A stretch of 64,000 nt of DNA, from assembly GCF_009767915.1 (NCBI RefSeq), contig NZ_WSRP01000007.1, positions 1-64,000 on the forward strand, given 5' to 3'. Every line of letters starts with the position of its first letter. The stretch's first letter is position 1. Of the stretch, positions 8,528-17,442 are shown piece after piece. This DNA comes from Parasutterella muris (GTDB lineage Bacteria > Pseudomonadota > Gammaproteobacteria > Burkholderiales > Burkholderiaceae_F). The notes beneath the pieces were generated by a model. That model was not told the origin of the DNA, searched no databases, and worked only from the letters and a program-made list of their open reading frames with translations. A program made the translations under genes and the position numbers.

Positions 8528-9319
8528 TTATTTGACTTCCGGCTCTGCAGTCGGTGTCATCTGTTCAGCAGTCTGAACTTCAGCTTCTGCGGCGGCAGGA
8601 GCATTCAACTCGGGAGCTTCTTCCGAAGACTCCGGCTTCTGAGGGTTCAAAAGCGCAAGAACGGTATCAGCGGCACGAACTTTCTGACCGACAAAAACCA
8701 AAACTTCCGCGTCTGTCGGAACATAAATATCCACACGAGAACCGAAGCGGATAAAACCGAAGCGTTCGCCTCTTGTCACTTCCTGACCGATATGCAGATG
8801 GCAGACGATGCGTCGGGCGATCAGCCCGGCGATCTGCACGCATGTGATTACAGGGCCTTCGTCAGACTGGATCACAATCGCATTACGTTCGTTTTCGCTG
8901 CTGGCCTTGTCAAGATCGGCGTTGAGGAATTTGCCGGGCTTGTAGTAGATCGCTTCAACCTTTCCGCCGATCGGGCTGCGGTTGGAGTGAATATTAAAGA
9001 CATTCATAAAAGTCGAAATCAGGACTTCTTCCTTGCCTGTGTAAGGATTCTCGACCTTTTGAATCTTGCAGATGCGGCCGTCGGCGCCCGCAAGCACGCT
9101 GTGCGGCGTCTGGCTGATCTCTCGCGGAGGATCGCGGAAGAACTGAATAACAAAAATCAGGATGACCCAAAAGATAAAGGAGATAAAGCCTCCGATGAGC
9201 CACCAAACTAACAGCGCAATGAATATGGCTGCTCCGATAATGCCCCAACCTTCTTTAGCCAAGATGGGATATGAAGAATTTAATTTCAAGCCTTTCTCCT
9301 TTACTGGTTCAGGCAGCAC
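8528..9319 (-). CDS. psd: Phosphatidylserine decarboxylase proenzyme
   Basis: Psd converts phosphatidylserine to phosphatidylethanolamine. It is a pyruvoyl enzyme that cuts itself at a Gly-Ser pair; here the site is in the RFGSRVDIYVP segment. The 263 residues match the short bacterial Psd type. Two adjacent membrane segments lie near the N-terminus (about residues 27-62). The protein carries a Glu/Ala/Pro-rich C-terminal tail of about 40 residues after the catalytic part, which the typical short form lacks or has shorter. The conserved NVFNIHSNRSPIGG segment is present. It is the first gene of the psd-pssA pair. Confidence 0.95.
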   Translation of the reverse strand: MLPEPVKEKGLKLNSSYPILAKEGWGIIGAAIFIALLVWWLIGGFISFIFWVILIFVIQFFRDPPREISQTPHSVLAGADGRICKIQKVENPYTGKEEVLISTFMNVFNIHSNRSPIGGKVEAIYYKPGKFLNADLDKASSENERNAIVIQSDEGPVITCVQIAGLIARRIVCHLHIGQEVTRGERFGFIRFGSRVDIYVPTDAEVLVFVGQKVRAADTVLALLNPQKPESSEEAPELNAPAAAEAEVQTAEQMTPTAEPEVK

Positions 9320-9408
9320 TGCTCACGCAACATGCTGAGCGTGCCGACTCAAGTGGCTATTTTAGCCAAAAAAAGCTTCTGTAAATGTTTACGATTAATG
9401 AGAACGCA

Positions 9409-10155
9409 TTAAGGCGTTAATGGGGAGTCCACGGTCAGGGTCGCTGCAACCGACATGGAAAGCTTGGTTGAACCTGCTTCAAATGCCGGAGCCGCGACTT
9501 TTGCGTTCGCTGCCGCGCTCATATAAACGCCTCTAGCCATCACGCCTTCGGGGAATCCTCCGTCTGTAAATTCAAGTTTTTTGAATTTCAGTGACTGAGG
9601 CGCAAGCTTCATCGCAAGCGCCACGGATTCGGTCTGCTGATTCAGGGCCTGCACGGCCGCCTTTGAGAGATGATCCCGGGCGGACGATTTTGCTTCGTCG
9701 CTCATAGAGTACGAGACACCGTCTAAAGCAAGGCCGGACTGCTGCGCTAACTGCACGAGAGAACCTACTCCGTCTACATCTTCAGTCACCACGCGAATCG
9801 ACTGTCTGGCTCTCCAACCTGCGATTTGGGGCGCCTCTCCTTTTTTCGGTTCGGTGTAAACCGCCTGGGTGTAGTAGCCGTCGTTTTCAATACGTACCAT
9901 TGAAGAAAACTCTCGGATTGTCCCCTGAGCCTTTGCCATAGCCGCGTTAACCTTGCTTTGCGCATCCGCCAGATCATGCTCTTCGGCCTGCGCATAAAGG
10001 CGTATCGTAGCCAGATCATTTTTAAAACTCAGCTGAGCGGTCGCTGTGAGCATAATCTGCGCGTCTTTGCCCTCAGGCTGCAGATTGAATTCTTCAGCAG
10101 AGCTTGTGACGGCCGCAGCTGCCATAACCGTCGCGGCAACAACAGATTTAAACAT
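9409..10155 (-). CDS. Secreted SIMPL (DUF541) domain protein
   Basis: SIMPL-domain proteins are periplasmic or outer-membrane associated; E. coli YggE, a relative, has been linked to oxidative stress, and the biochemical role is unclear. The 248-residue protein begins with a signal peptide (MFKSVVAATVMAAAAVTSSA, cleavage near residue 20). The rest is a SIMPL domain with the usual 'LTATAQLSFKNDLATIRLYAQ' type N-terminal strand pattern (shown only in part: ATAQLSFKNDLA), alternating Ala-rich helices, and a C-terminal SVAATLTVDS strand. It stands alone, with divergent neighbour 10536 and psd downstream. A perfect 10-bp palindrome lies about 90 nt upstream. Confidence 0.85.
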   Translation of the reverse strand: MFKSVVAATVMAAAAVTSSAEEFNLQPEGKDAQIMLTATAQLSFKNDLATIRLYAQAEEHDLADAQSKVNAAMAKAQGTIREFSSMVRIENDGYYTQAVYTEPKKGEAPQIAGWRARQSIRVVTEDVDGVGSLVQLAQQSGLALDGVSYSMSDEAKSSARDHLSKAAVQALNQQTESVALAMKLAPQSLKFKKLEFTDGGFPEGVMARGVYMSAAANAKVAAPAFEAGSTKLSMSVAATLTVDSPLTP

Positions 10156-10535
10156 TGTTCAGCCTCCTTTATACAAATCGTTTCATCAAAGTCCGGTTAA
10201 ACTAGCACATCACTTATCACTTATGAGTCCATCGGTAACTATTTCCGGTATACCGCTAATAAATTTGAATAACGTATATACCAAAATTATGTGCTTTTCC
10301 TAGTTTAGACTCACATACGAATGACAATTAGACACGGCAATTTTCGCCAAACCTGCACAATCGTCGTCATAATTGTCCAATCTATTGATATCATCCATGA
10401 GAAATGTTTAGTTAACGACTCGTAAAAAGGACAAATGCGGCGGAAAGCTCAGATATTAGGAAAACTACCTTAATAACAATTACTAATACTCTTAGATCGC
10501 CTCTGCGCCTAGAATGCCTGTACAGGAGAAAAAGA
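10156..10535. other. Divergent intergenic region, SIMPL gene / epimerase-like gene
   Basis: This A/T-rich 380-nt gap must carry promoters for both genes. It contains the 10-bp palindrome at 10246-10255 and a tandem ATCACTT repeat near 10210-10223. I see no convincing -35/-10 pair, reading frame or RNA gene. Confidence 0.5.
10246..10255. repeat. Perfect 10-bp palindrome upstream of the SIMPL gene
   Basis: CGGTATACCG reads the same on both strands, about 90 nt upstream of the SIMPL start codon. It is a possible regulator site but short enough to be chance. Confidence 0.25.
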
Positions 10536-11522
10536 ATGGTTATGCGAGCCGCAGTTTTTGGTGGTGCCGGTTTTGTCGGTACAAACTTGGTCTATCGGTT
10601 GATAGATAACGGCTGTCAAGTTTTTAATTTTGACAACCTTTCCGGATTAGGAAATCTGCTGAATATTGCCGAGCTCATGCAGCAAAGCAATCATAGTTTT
10701 GCGCGCTGCGATGTGACAAACTCCGAAGAGATTCGTCAGTCGCTGCTCATGGCCGCGCCCGATACGATCTTTTTCTGCATTACTCCGAAAAAGCTGGACA
10801 GCAGCAATGCGCTCGAGCCCTTTGAATGCTTTCTAAAGACACTTAAAAACTGGCGGGAAACCTTTGCCGACCGTGTTCTTCCGGTCAGCAAGATTGTGAT
10901 CGTGATTTCTGAGTTCCACAAATCTCAGAAACAGCTGAAAAAGGTCTATGACGACATTAAAGCGGTTATTGATCAGTATGTCGCTGAGGGCCTGCCGGTC
11001 ACATCTCTTTTTGTACCGATTGCTTTCGGGCCTTTTCAGCAGCCCGACAGCCCGATTCCGCTCATCATCTATCGCGCGATCGAAGGCGAGACGATTCCGG
11101 TCATGTATCCGGAAGAGCCGGCCGGAGATCTGGTCTACGTCAAGGATGTCGCGGAAGCCTGTCTTTTAGTTGAAGACCGCGGTCAGATCGGCGTTCATTA
11201 CGAGATGGAGGGAACTCAGCCCTCTTTCACAAATATCGAAGCGGCCGACTGTATCTGTTCAGTGCTGAATAAATACCTTCCTCCGCCGGTGGGACGCTAC
11301 CAGGCACTCATCGAAGAGATCGCCGCGGATACACCGCCTGCTCCTGAAATTCCAAAGAATGAAGCGAGTCTGGATAGGCTCGGTCACCTTACTAAAACAC
11401 CGCTGAGCGAAGGGCTTTCTGCCACAGTCAAGTGGTACTTGGATAATGATCGCTGGTACAGCCAATCGAAGACAAGGTTCTTCTATCTCTGGCAAAACCC
11501 GGAAAACGTTTTATCGTCATAA
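10536..11522 (+). CDS. NAD-dependent epimerase/dehydratase-like protein (extended SDR)
   Basis: The 328-residue protein has the Rossmann start of extended short-chain dehydrogenases (GGAGFVGTNLV, residues about 9-19) and a YxxxK candidate (VYDDIKAVID) at the catalytic Tyr-Lys position, so it probably binds NAD(P) and acts on a nucleotide sugar or related substrate. The middle is divergent, lacking the usual serine-rich catalytic loop, so the substrate cannot be named. AGGAG precedes the ATG by 8 nt. A second ATG two codons later is possible. It stands alone, four kilobases from the surface-polysaccharide genes, and is followed by a good terminator. Confidence 0.7.
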   Translation: MVMRAAVFGGAGFVGTNLVYRLIDNGCQVFNFDNLSGLGNLLNIAELMQQSNHSFARCDVTNSEEIRQSLLMAAPDTIFFCITPKKLDSSNALEPFECFLKTLKNWRETFADRVLPVSKIVIVISEFHKSQKQLKKVYDDIKAVIDQYVAEGLPVTSLFVPIAFGPFQQPDSPIPLIIYRAIEGETIPVMYPEEPAGDLVYVKDVAEACLLVEDRGQIGVHYEMEGTQPSFTNIEAADCICSVLNKYLPPPVGRYQALIEEIAADTPPAPEIPKNEASLDRLGHLTKTPLSEGLSATVKWYLDNDRWYSQSKTRFFYLWQNPENVLSS

Positions 11523-11526
11523 AACT

Positions 11527-11559
11527 TAAGGCCTGGAAAATTTTTCTCAGGCCTTTTGT
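11527..11559. terminator. Bidirectional terminator between two convergent genes
   Basis: AAGGCCTG pairs with CAGGCCTT around a 12-nt loop. TTTTG follows on the plus strand and AAGTTTT on the minus strand, so it can serve both the epimerase-like gene and the lipoprotein gene. Confidence 0.75.
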
Positions 11560-11576
11560 CTGTTTTGTGCAGCGGA

Positions 11577-12263
11577 TTACTTGATCTTGTTGGTTTTAGA
11601 CCAGCGCTCCTCTTCGTCCTCCCCAAGGAAAACACTCTGGATGCTTGCCGCCTTCATGCTCGGCACAAAATCAAGACCCGGCTGAACCAGATTTTGGAAT
11701 CTCGGATCGCTTGTAATCTCCAGGATGGACCAGCGAACCGCCTTATCCAGCCCTGCGGCTAAACGGCGGCATCCGTCCTGCATGTTTTTAAGGGAATCCG
11801 TAGGCACGTTGTAGACAACCGCCGCTTTCATGGAGGAGCCGTTTGAAGAGAAGATCTCCATATTGATTCGCCAAGCCAGCATCGTCGGCTCAGCTTGAAT
11901 CTTGACTGAATCGATCAGGTTGTAGATTTTGACCTTCGGTTTGTCCTGATTCAAAGCGCCTCCGTTTTTCAGGTCCGCCATAAAGGCGTTTTTCCAATAA
12001 GCGGCAAACGCATCATTGAGGTTTTTATATTTTTCTTCCCCCGGGATCGGAAAAATCGTTCCTGCGCAGTCAAGATCCATCGCTTTAGCTACTCGAACTT
12101 CCGCCACCGCGACATCTTCGGCCTGAAGACGTTTAACACTTCGCGCGTTCTGCGCGTTAGGCTCGTAGGCGTAGGTTACATAAGGCTCAGGCGTACTGCA
12201 GCCGCTGAGCAGCACCGCGCTGAGAGACGATAAGAGCAAACAAATCCTGAATCGATTAAGCAT
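11577..12263 (-). CDS. Putative lipoprotein of unknown function
   Basis: The 228-residue protein has a lipoprotein signal peptide: a basic start, a hydrophobic stretch and the lipobox LLSGC with Cys22 as the acylated residue. Cys is followed by Ser-Thr, which favours transfer to the outer membrane. The mature part resembles lipoproteins that precede or accompany envelope complexes (a DUF3313/DUF4410-type pattern is possible), but I cannot assign a family with confidence. The C-terminus is highly charged (EDEEERWSKTNK). Transcription runs toward the epimerase-like gene, and the two share a terminator. Confidence 0.7.
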   Translation of the reverse strand: MLNRFRICLLLSSLSAVLLSGCSTPEPYVTYAYEPNAQNARSVKRLQAEDVAVAEVRVAKAMDLDCAGTIFPIPGEEKYKNLNDAFAAYWKNAFMADLKNGGALNQDKPKVKIYNLIDSVKIQAEPTMLAWRINMEIFSSNGSSMKAAVVYNVPTDSLKNMQDGCRRLAAGLDKAVRWSILEITSDPRFQNLVQPGLDFVPSMKAASIQSVFLGEDEEERWSKTNKIK

Positions 12264-12426
12264 AGACGATTGAACATCACGGGTTTAAGACGCCTCTATT
12301 GTACGAGCAAAAGATGAATTTCTTTCTTCCGGAGGTTTATGGACGCAAATTGGAGAACGGAGCGTATAAGTCTGCGGGCTTTCCACTAAACTCATTGGAA
12401 AGAACTCAAAAGAGGAGACTAAAAAA

Positions 12427-13263
12427 ATGATTTTTGCCTGGTACCGCTACTGCTTTAAAAAATATTTTTCCGGCGGCGGCAGAGCTTCCAGAAAAGAGTA
12501 TTGGAGTTTTACTCTGATCAATGCCGCGATATTCATACTCTTCTGGCTGATCTCCCGAGTGGTGGACGCGCCCGCAGATCCTGCGGCAGTCGGACAGGCC
12601 GATGCGCTTCCGGAAGATCCGGTGCTTTCAATTCTCTTCGGAACGCTTTATCTGATTTTTATTCTGGCGATCTTAATACCGTCATTTGCCGTCACAATGC
12701 GCAGACTGCACGACAGAAATCACAGCGCATTATGGATTCTGGCTCAGTTTATTCCGGTACTGAACCTCGTTGTACTGATTATGCTTTTACTGCCCTCCAG
12801 CCCGCGTCCGAACGCATACGGGCTGAGAGCGCCGAGAACGCCCGATGATATTGTTCCGAATATCGCGCAAAACATTTACGGTCCCTACGGTCAAGTGGTA
12901 TACACTTCCGACAGTAACAATCCGTATGAACCGACACGGCAAACCACTTCACAAGGAACACCTATGGCACAGCAAAACTCGGGCGAAGTTCAGACCAACA
13001 GTGCAAACCATCGTCCCATGAAAGCGGATGAATCCGGAATTGTCTCTCTTCTCAAAGGACTTTCCGGAGCGAAGGCTCAGGCAAAATCGCCTGAAGCCGC
13101 ACACGAAACCGTCTTAGACGAGATCATGAAAGAAGATCTGCCCAATGCGGATACTCAGGCGGGTATCGCTATCGAGCCCGCTGCAGATAAGTCGAACCAT
13201 CGTCCGATGACGCCGCAGCAGTCCGATCTGGTCGGTTTTCTGAATCAGATTTCTAAAGGCTGA
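12427..13263 (+). CDS. DUF805 membrane protein with a duplicated C-terminal motif
   Basis: The first ~130 residues are a DUF805 domain: the FSGGGRASRKEYWSF motif, four predicted membrane helices, the MRRLHDRNHSALW motif and the LPSSPRPNAYG end. DUF805 proteins are small inner-membrane proteins without a known function. Unusually this one continues for ~140 hydrophilic residues. In that tail the motif NHRPM occurs twice (residues 194-198 and 257-261), each followed by an amphipathic segment (ESGIVSLLKGLSG and QSDLVGFLNQISKG) that reads like a repeated short helix, perhaps a docking peptide. AGAGGAG precedes the ATG. Two other DUF805 genes lie at 58.5-59.4 kb. Confidence 0.85.
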   Translation: MIFAWYRYCFKKYFSGGGRASRKEYWSFTLINAAIFILFWLISRVVDAPADPAAVGQADALPEDPVLSILFGTLYLIFILAILIPSFAVTMRRLHDRNHSALWILAQFIPVLNLVVLIMLLLPSSPRPNAYGLRAPRTPDDIVPNIAQNIYGPYGQVVYTSDSNNPYEPTRQTTSQGTPMAQQNSGEVQTNSANHRPMKADESGIVSLLKGLSGAKAQAKSPEAAHETVLDEIMKEDLPNADTQAGIAIEPAADKSNHRPMTPQQSDLVGFLNQISKG

Positions 13264-13286
13264 CAACAGCATCTAAGAAGCGGCGG

Positions 13287-14741
13287 CTACTCTTCCGGAT
13301 AGACTTCTTCGTCATGTCTTCTGACGGTGGATCCGAAAATAATCCGCATCGCTTCCTTCAGGTTGTCGACACCGACAATTTCCACGCCCGGGATATCCTG
13401 GGCTTTATTTTTAAGGGGGACAATCAGGCGGCTGAATCCGAGTTTAGCTGCCTCACGGATTCTCTCCTGTCCTCTTGCGACCGGTCTGATTTCCCCGCCC
13501 AGACCGACCTCTCCGAAGATCGCCGTTTTGCTGCTTACAGGACGATTGCACATAGAAGAAACAATGGCCGTCAGTACAGCCAAATCGCTCGCGGTTTCCG
13601 TGATTTTTATACCGCCGACTGCGTTTAAAAACACGTCCTGATCATACGTCGGCAGGTTCACATGCCTGTGCAGGATGGCAAGAAGCATTGTCAGGCGCTG
13701 CCCGTCCGTCCCTACTGTCAGTCGTTTCGGATTAGGTAGCATGGATTTATCCACGAGTGCCTGAATCTCAATCAGAATCGGCCTTGTCCCTTCCAAATTA
13801 ATAAATGTGACGCTGCCGGGGACACCTTCGCGCCGCTCAGCGAGAAACAGAGCGGAAGGATTGCGCACGCCTCTGAGTCCTTTATCCGTCATCCCGAAAA
13901 CTCCGATCTCATTGACCGAACCGAAGCGGTTTTTACAGGCCCTGAGGATGCGGTAGTTGGATTCTGGATCACCCTCGAAATACAGTACCGTGTCGACCAT
14001 ATGTTCAAGCACACGGGGACCTGCCATTGCGCCTTCCTTAGTGACATGACCGACAAAAATCACACCGATGCCTTTTCTTTTGGCGATTCGAGTCAGTCTC
14101 GCCGCGCATTCCTTTACCTGAGAGACTGATCCCGGAGCTGCTGACAACTCTTCAGAAAACAGCGTCTGAATGGAATCGATAACAACCCACTGCGGAGAGA
14201 CATCATCAATGACGGCTTCAATTTTTTCCAATTGAATTTCACTGATAAATTTCAAACCTTTGGTACTGACTTCCAAACGCTGAGCTCTGAGCGCGACCTG
14301 TGTCGGACTTTCTTCGCCGCTCGCATAAAGACAGACTTGGCCCAGAGCGACCATCTTGCACATTGACTGCAGCAGCAGTGTTGATTTACCGATACCCGGA
14401 TCTCCGCCGATAAGAACGACTGAGCCGGGAACAAAGCCGCCTCCGAGCGCTCGCTCGAGTTCGGCGAATCCGATCAGAATCCGCGGTGACTCTTTGGCTT
14501 CAATCTCCGACAAGTCAACGATATCAGAGGTGCCCGCAAGAGAAGCTCTGCCTCTGCCCGCGGTCGAAGAAGCCGACTTCGATTCCGCTCTGGCGAATCG
14601 ATTGGTGCTTTCAGCCTCGATACGAAATTCTTTCATTGTGTTGTAGGCCTTACAGGACGGGCACTGACCGAACCACTTAGGAGCGTCATAACCGCACTCT
14701 GAGCAGACCCAGGCGGTTTTGGTTTTTGATTTTGAAGCCAT
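13287..14741 (-). CDS. radA: DNA repair protein RadA
   Basis: RadA (Sms) is a RecA-like ATPase that drives branch migration and helps resolve recombination intermediates. The 484 residues show the N-terminal C4 zinc finger (C13, C16, C27, C30), a RecA-like core with Walker A GDPGIGKST at 113-121, the family-specific KNRFG motif, and a C-terminal Lon-protease-like domain (GGIKITETASDLAVL and FGEVGLGGEIRPV). Length and domain order are those of bacterial RadA. The gene is convergent with the DUF805 gene and divergent from the wbaP-like gene; an inverted repeat lies between radA and the latter. Confidence 0.97.
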   Translation of the reverse strand: MASKSKTKTAWVCSECGYDAPKWFGQCPSCKAYNTMKEFRIEAESTNRFARAESKSASSTAGRGRASLAGTSDIVDLSEIEAKESPRILIGFAELERALGGGFVPGSVVLIGGDPGIGKSTLLLQSMCKMVALGQVCLYASGEESPTQVALRAQRLEVSTKGLKFISEIQLEKIEAVIDDVSPQWVVIDSIQTLFSEELSAAPGSVSQVKECAARLTRIAKRKGIGVIFVGHVTKEGAMAGPRVLEHMVDTVLYFEGDPESNYRILRACKNRFGSVNEIGVFGMTDKGLRGVRNPSALFLAERREGVPGSVTFINLEGTRPILIEIQALVDKSMLPNPKRLTVGTDGQRLTMLLAILHRHVNLPTYDQDVFLNAVGGIKITETASDLAVLTAIVSSMCNRPVSSKTAIFGEVGLGGEIRPVARGQERIREAAKLGFSRLIVPLKNKAQDIPGVEIVGVDNLKEAMRIIFGSTVRRHDEEVYPEE

Positions 14742-14787
14742 AATCTTTAAAAAAACGTTTTACGCATTTTAGTCATTCTATTGTAGG

Positions 14788-14804
14788 CAATTGTGCGACA
14801 ATTG
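14788..14804. promoter_or_regulatory. Perfect 17-bp inverted repeat between radA and wbaP-like gene
   Basis: CAATTGT and ACAATTG flank the 3-nt centre GCG. The site lies 46 nt upstream of the radA ATG and 55 nt upstream of the wbaP-like ATG, overlapping sequence where promoters for both genes should lie. The shape is that of a dimeric repressor or activator site. The regulator is unknown. Confidence 0.5.
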
Positions 14805-14859
14805 ATGTCCTTAAAATTAATAGCAGATCCCAAATTGCTGTACCATTCACAGTCCGAAG

Positions 14860-16356
14860 ATGCTGAGAGTAGAATTCAGGACAATATCTCTACCAAGCAT
14901 ACCGATGAAGCCAGTAAAGATCTCATTTTCAGACCGGTTCAGCTCTACGCTGCAGCCGATTTTTCTGCTGTACTTGGATTATGTCTCCATTATTGCGGCG
15001 GAAGCTTTTGCCGTTTTATTCCGTGAATGCGTTTTAGTGCTTCTTGATCGTGAATATGACGCCTTTGATATTGAAGATCTGGATTTTTACGTCCTTATTC
15101 CTCTGGTATTTCTCGTCTTCCTTCACTGGGGACGTACTTATATTCGGCTGCTTTCCATCGGAGAAATGGTACGCAGAACTTTTTATTCTGTGCTCTACGC
15201 CATTATCGCTTCGATTGTGGTTTTATTCCTCGCCGGCAAAGCGCCGGTTATTTCCCGACTCTTTATTACCTTCTTAGGCATTTTTGTTTTCATTTTTGTC
15301 TGCTTTGCCCGCTTGGTTTGGCGTCTTATCTGCAATCGATGGAATCTGCTTTTGGAGCCGACCATCCTCATCGGTTCGGACCAAACAGCACGCAGGCTCT
15401 TAAACTATACGGCGAGCAACTCTTTCTTCGGAATTAAGGTTGTCGGAATTATCGATGACAGTCCCAAAGGCAAAGCCCTCGAAGGAAAGTTTCCGCTCCT
15501 CGGACCTCTTGCCGAGGCCCAGGACATCGTTAGAAAAACAAAAGTCCAGAATGTACTCGTACTTGCGCCCAACATGAAATCGCAGAGGCTGCACAGTTTA
15601 ATGGACAGCCTCTTCCCCTACGTAAAAAACATCTCGTTTGTTCCCAGTACTGAAGACATGCCGGTTTCCAACATGGAGATCCATCGACTCTACTCGGAGA
15701 ACATGGTTGTTATTTCGGTAAAGAACAACCTCTCGAGATGGTACAACCAGGTTTTTAAACGGGTATTTGACTTCTTAGCGGCGTTTTTCGGTACTTTAGT
15801 GATTTCGCCTTTCTTAGCGACAATTGCGCTCATTATTGTCTGCACGAGTCCCGGACCTGCGATATATGCGCATCGCCGTGTCGGAAAGAATGGAAAGCAC
15901 TTTAACTGCTATAAGTTCCGTTCGATGGTTCAGAATGCGGATGAGCAGCTGAAACAATATCTCGCCGCTAATCCTAAGGCGGCAAAAGAATGGGCTGAGA
16001 CCCAGAAGCTCAAACATGATCCTCGCGTCACAAAAATCGGCGCATTCCTGCGCAGAACTTCGCTGGATGAGCTGCCGCAGCTCTTTAATGTCATTATCGG
16101 ACAGATGAGTCTGGTGGGACCCAGACCGATTGTTGACTCTGAAATCCCGAAGTACGGAGACTACTTCTCTGACTACAAAATGGTTCGTCCCGGAATGACG
16201 GGTCTATGGCAGACCAGCGGCAGAAGCGACACTTCTTACGAAAGACGTGTTCGACTTGATGCCTGGTATGTGCGCAACTGGAATATTTGGCTTGACATCA
16301 GTCTTATCGTTAAAACCATCAGAGTACTTCTCAGCTCTAAAAACGGAGCGTATTAA
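14860..16356 (+). CDS. wbaP: Undecaprenyl-phosphate sugar phosphotransferase (WbaP/WcaJ type)
   Basis: Enzymes of this family begin O-antigen or capsule synthesis by moving a sugar-1-phosphate, often galactose or glucose, from its UDP form to undecaprenyl phosphate at the inner membrane. The 498 residues have four or five N-terminal membrane helices, a CoA-binding-like middle domain (TILIGSDQTARRLL), and a C-terminal catalytic domain with KRVFDFLAAFFGT, SPGPAIYAHRRVGKNG, YKFRSM, RTSLDELPQLFNVI and GPRPI. The sugar cannot be read from sequence. The ATG at 14905 (MKPVKISFSD) is an alternative start; neither has a clear ribosome-binding site. rmlB follows after 6 nt, so this opens an operon with rmlB-rmlC-rmlD. 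Confidence 0.92.
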   Translation: MLRVEFRTISLPSIPMKPVKISFSDRFSSTLQPIFLLYLDYVSIIAAEAFAVLFRECVLVLLDREYDAFDIEDLDFYVLIPLVFLVFLHWGRTYIRLLSIGEMVRRTFYSVLYAIIASIVVLFLAGKAPVISRLFITFLGIFVFIFVCFARLVWRLICNRWNLLLEPTILIGSDQTARRLLNYTASNSFFGIKVVGIIDDSPKGKALEGKFPLLGPLAEAQDIVRKTKVQNVLVLAPNMKSQRLHSLMDSLFPYVKNISFVPSTEDMPVSNMEIHRLYSENMVVISVKNNLSRWYNQVFKRVFDFLAAFFGTLVISPFLATIALIIVCTSPGPAIYAHRRVGKNGKHFNCYKFRSMVQNADEQLKQYLAANPKAAKEWAETQKLKHDPRVTKIGAFLRRTSLDELPQLFNVIIGQMSLVGPRPIVDSEIPKYGDYFSDYKMVRPGMTGLWQTSGRSDTSYERRVRLDAWYVRNWNIWLDISLIVKTIRVLLSSKNGAY

Positions 16357-16362
16357 CCTGTC

Positions 16363-17442
16363 ATGAAAATTCTTGTCACCGGCGGCTGCGGCTTTATCGG
16401 TTCCGCATTTATTCTTCAGCAGCTCAGCCTTGGAAGAACCGTTCTTAACCTTGATGTTCTCTCCTACGCCGGCAATCCTGAAAACTTATATTCTGCCGCC
16501 TGCTCCCCAAACTATTATTTTGCGCATGGCGATATTGGCGATCGAGTTCTAGTTTCCGGACTGCTTCAGGAATTTTGTCCTGACGCAGTTGTCAATTTCG
16601 CCGCTGAAACGCATGTAGACCGCTCTATAGTCGATCCGACACCCTTTTTTAAAACCAATGCGTACGGAACAGCGTCGCTTTTGATCGAAACACTAAACTG
16701 GTGGAAGAATTTGTCAAAAGCACAGCGGGAATCGTTTCGTTTCTTACACATTTCCACGGACGAAGTATTTGGCTCGCTCTCTGGTGATGAAGCGGCTTTT
16801 TCTGAAGAAAGTCCATATCGTCCGAGAAGCCCCTATTCCGCTTCAAAGGCTGCTGCAGACTTTTATGTTCGCTCGTTCCATGAAACATACGGTCTGCCGA
16901 CTTTAATCACAAACTGCTCGAATAATTACGGGCCGCGTCAGTATCCGGAGAAATTCATTCCGCTGCTGGTCATCAATGCGCTTCAGGGTAAGCGGCTGCC
17001 GATTTATGGAAACGGAACCAATATTCGGGACTGGCTCTACGTTGAAGACCACTGTCAGGCGATTGACACGGTTCTGACCCGTTCTCGTCCCGGAGAAACC
17101 TACAATATCGGCGGTAATTGCGAAAAAAGCAATCTGGACATAGCGTACGCAGTGACAGGTATGCTTGATGAAATCAAGCCAAGAGCAGACGGAAAGTCTT
17201 ACAGCGATCAAATTGCTTTCGTTAAAGACCGTCCGGGACATGATTTTCGTTATGCGATAAATGCGGAAAAAATCCGTCGTGACTTTGGTTGGAAACCGAC
17301 GCATTCCTTGGCTTCCGGTCTTCACGACACCATCAGCTGGTATCTCGCCAATGACGGCTGGCTTGAGACCATTCAAAGCCGTTCATACAAAGATTGGTAT
17401 GAACTGAATTACGCCGAACCTCGCTTTGAGGATGAGAAATGA
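16363..17442 (+). CDS. rmlB: dTDP-glucose 4,6-dehydratase
   Basis: RmlB (RfbB) turns dTDP-glucose into dTDP-4-keto-6-deoxyglucose, the second step of dTDP-rhamnose synthesis. The 359-residue protein has the Rossmann motif GGCGFIGS, the AETHVDRSI segment, the catalytic STDEVFGSL (Asp-Glu pair), YSASKAAAD with the Tyr-Lys pair, and the substrate-binding NNYGPRQYPEKFIPL. Length and motifs are standard. It overlaps rmlC by ATGA, which indicates translational coupling. Confidence 0.97.
   Translation: MKILVTGGCGFIGSAFILQQLSLGRTVLNLDVLSYAGNPENLYSAACSPNYYFAHGDIGDRVLVSGLLQEFCPDAVVNFAAETHVDRSIVDPTPFFKTNAYGTASLLIETLNWWKNLSKAQRESFRFLHISTDEVFGSLSGDEAAFSEESPYRPRSPYSASKAAADFYVRSFHETYGLPTLITNCSNNYGPRQYPEKFIPLLVINALQGKRLPIYGNGTNIRDWLYVEDHCQAIDTVLTRSRPGETYNIGGNCEKSNLDIAYAVTGMLDEIKPRADGKSYSDQIAFVKDRPGHDFRYAINAEKIRRDFGWKPTHSLASGLHDTISWYLANDGWLETIQSRSYKDWYELNYAEPRFEDEK

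Noticed and set aside
10204-10223. Tandem ATCACTT repeat upstream of the SIMPL gene
   Set aside because: Only two copies of seven bases; likely chance in A/T-rich DNA.
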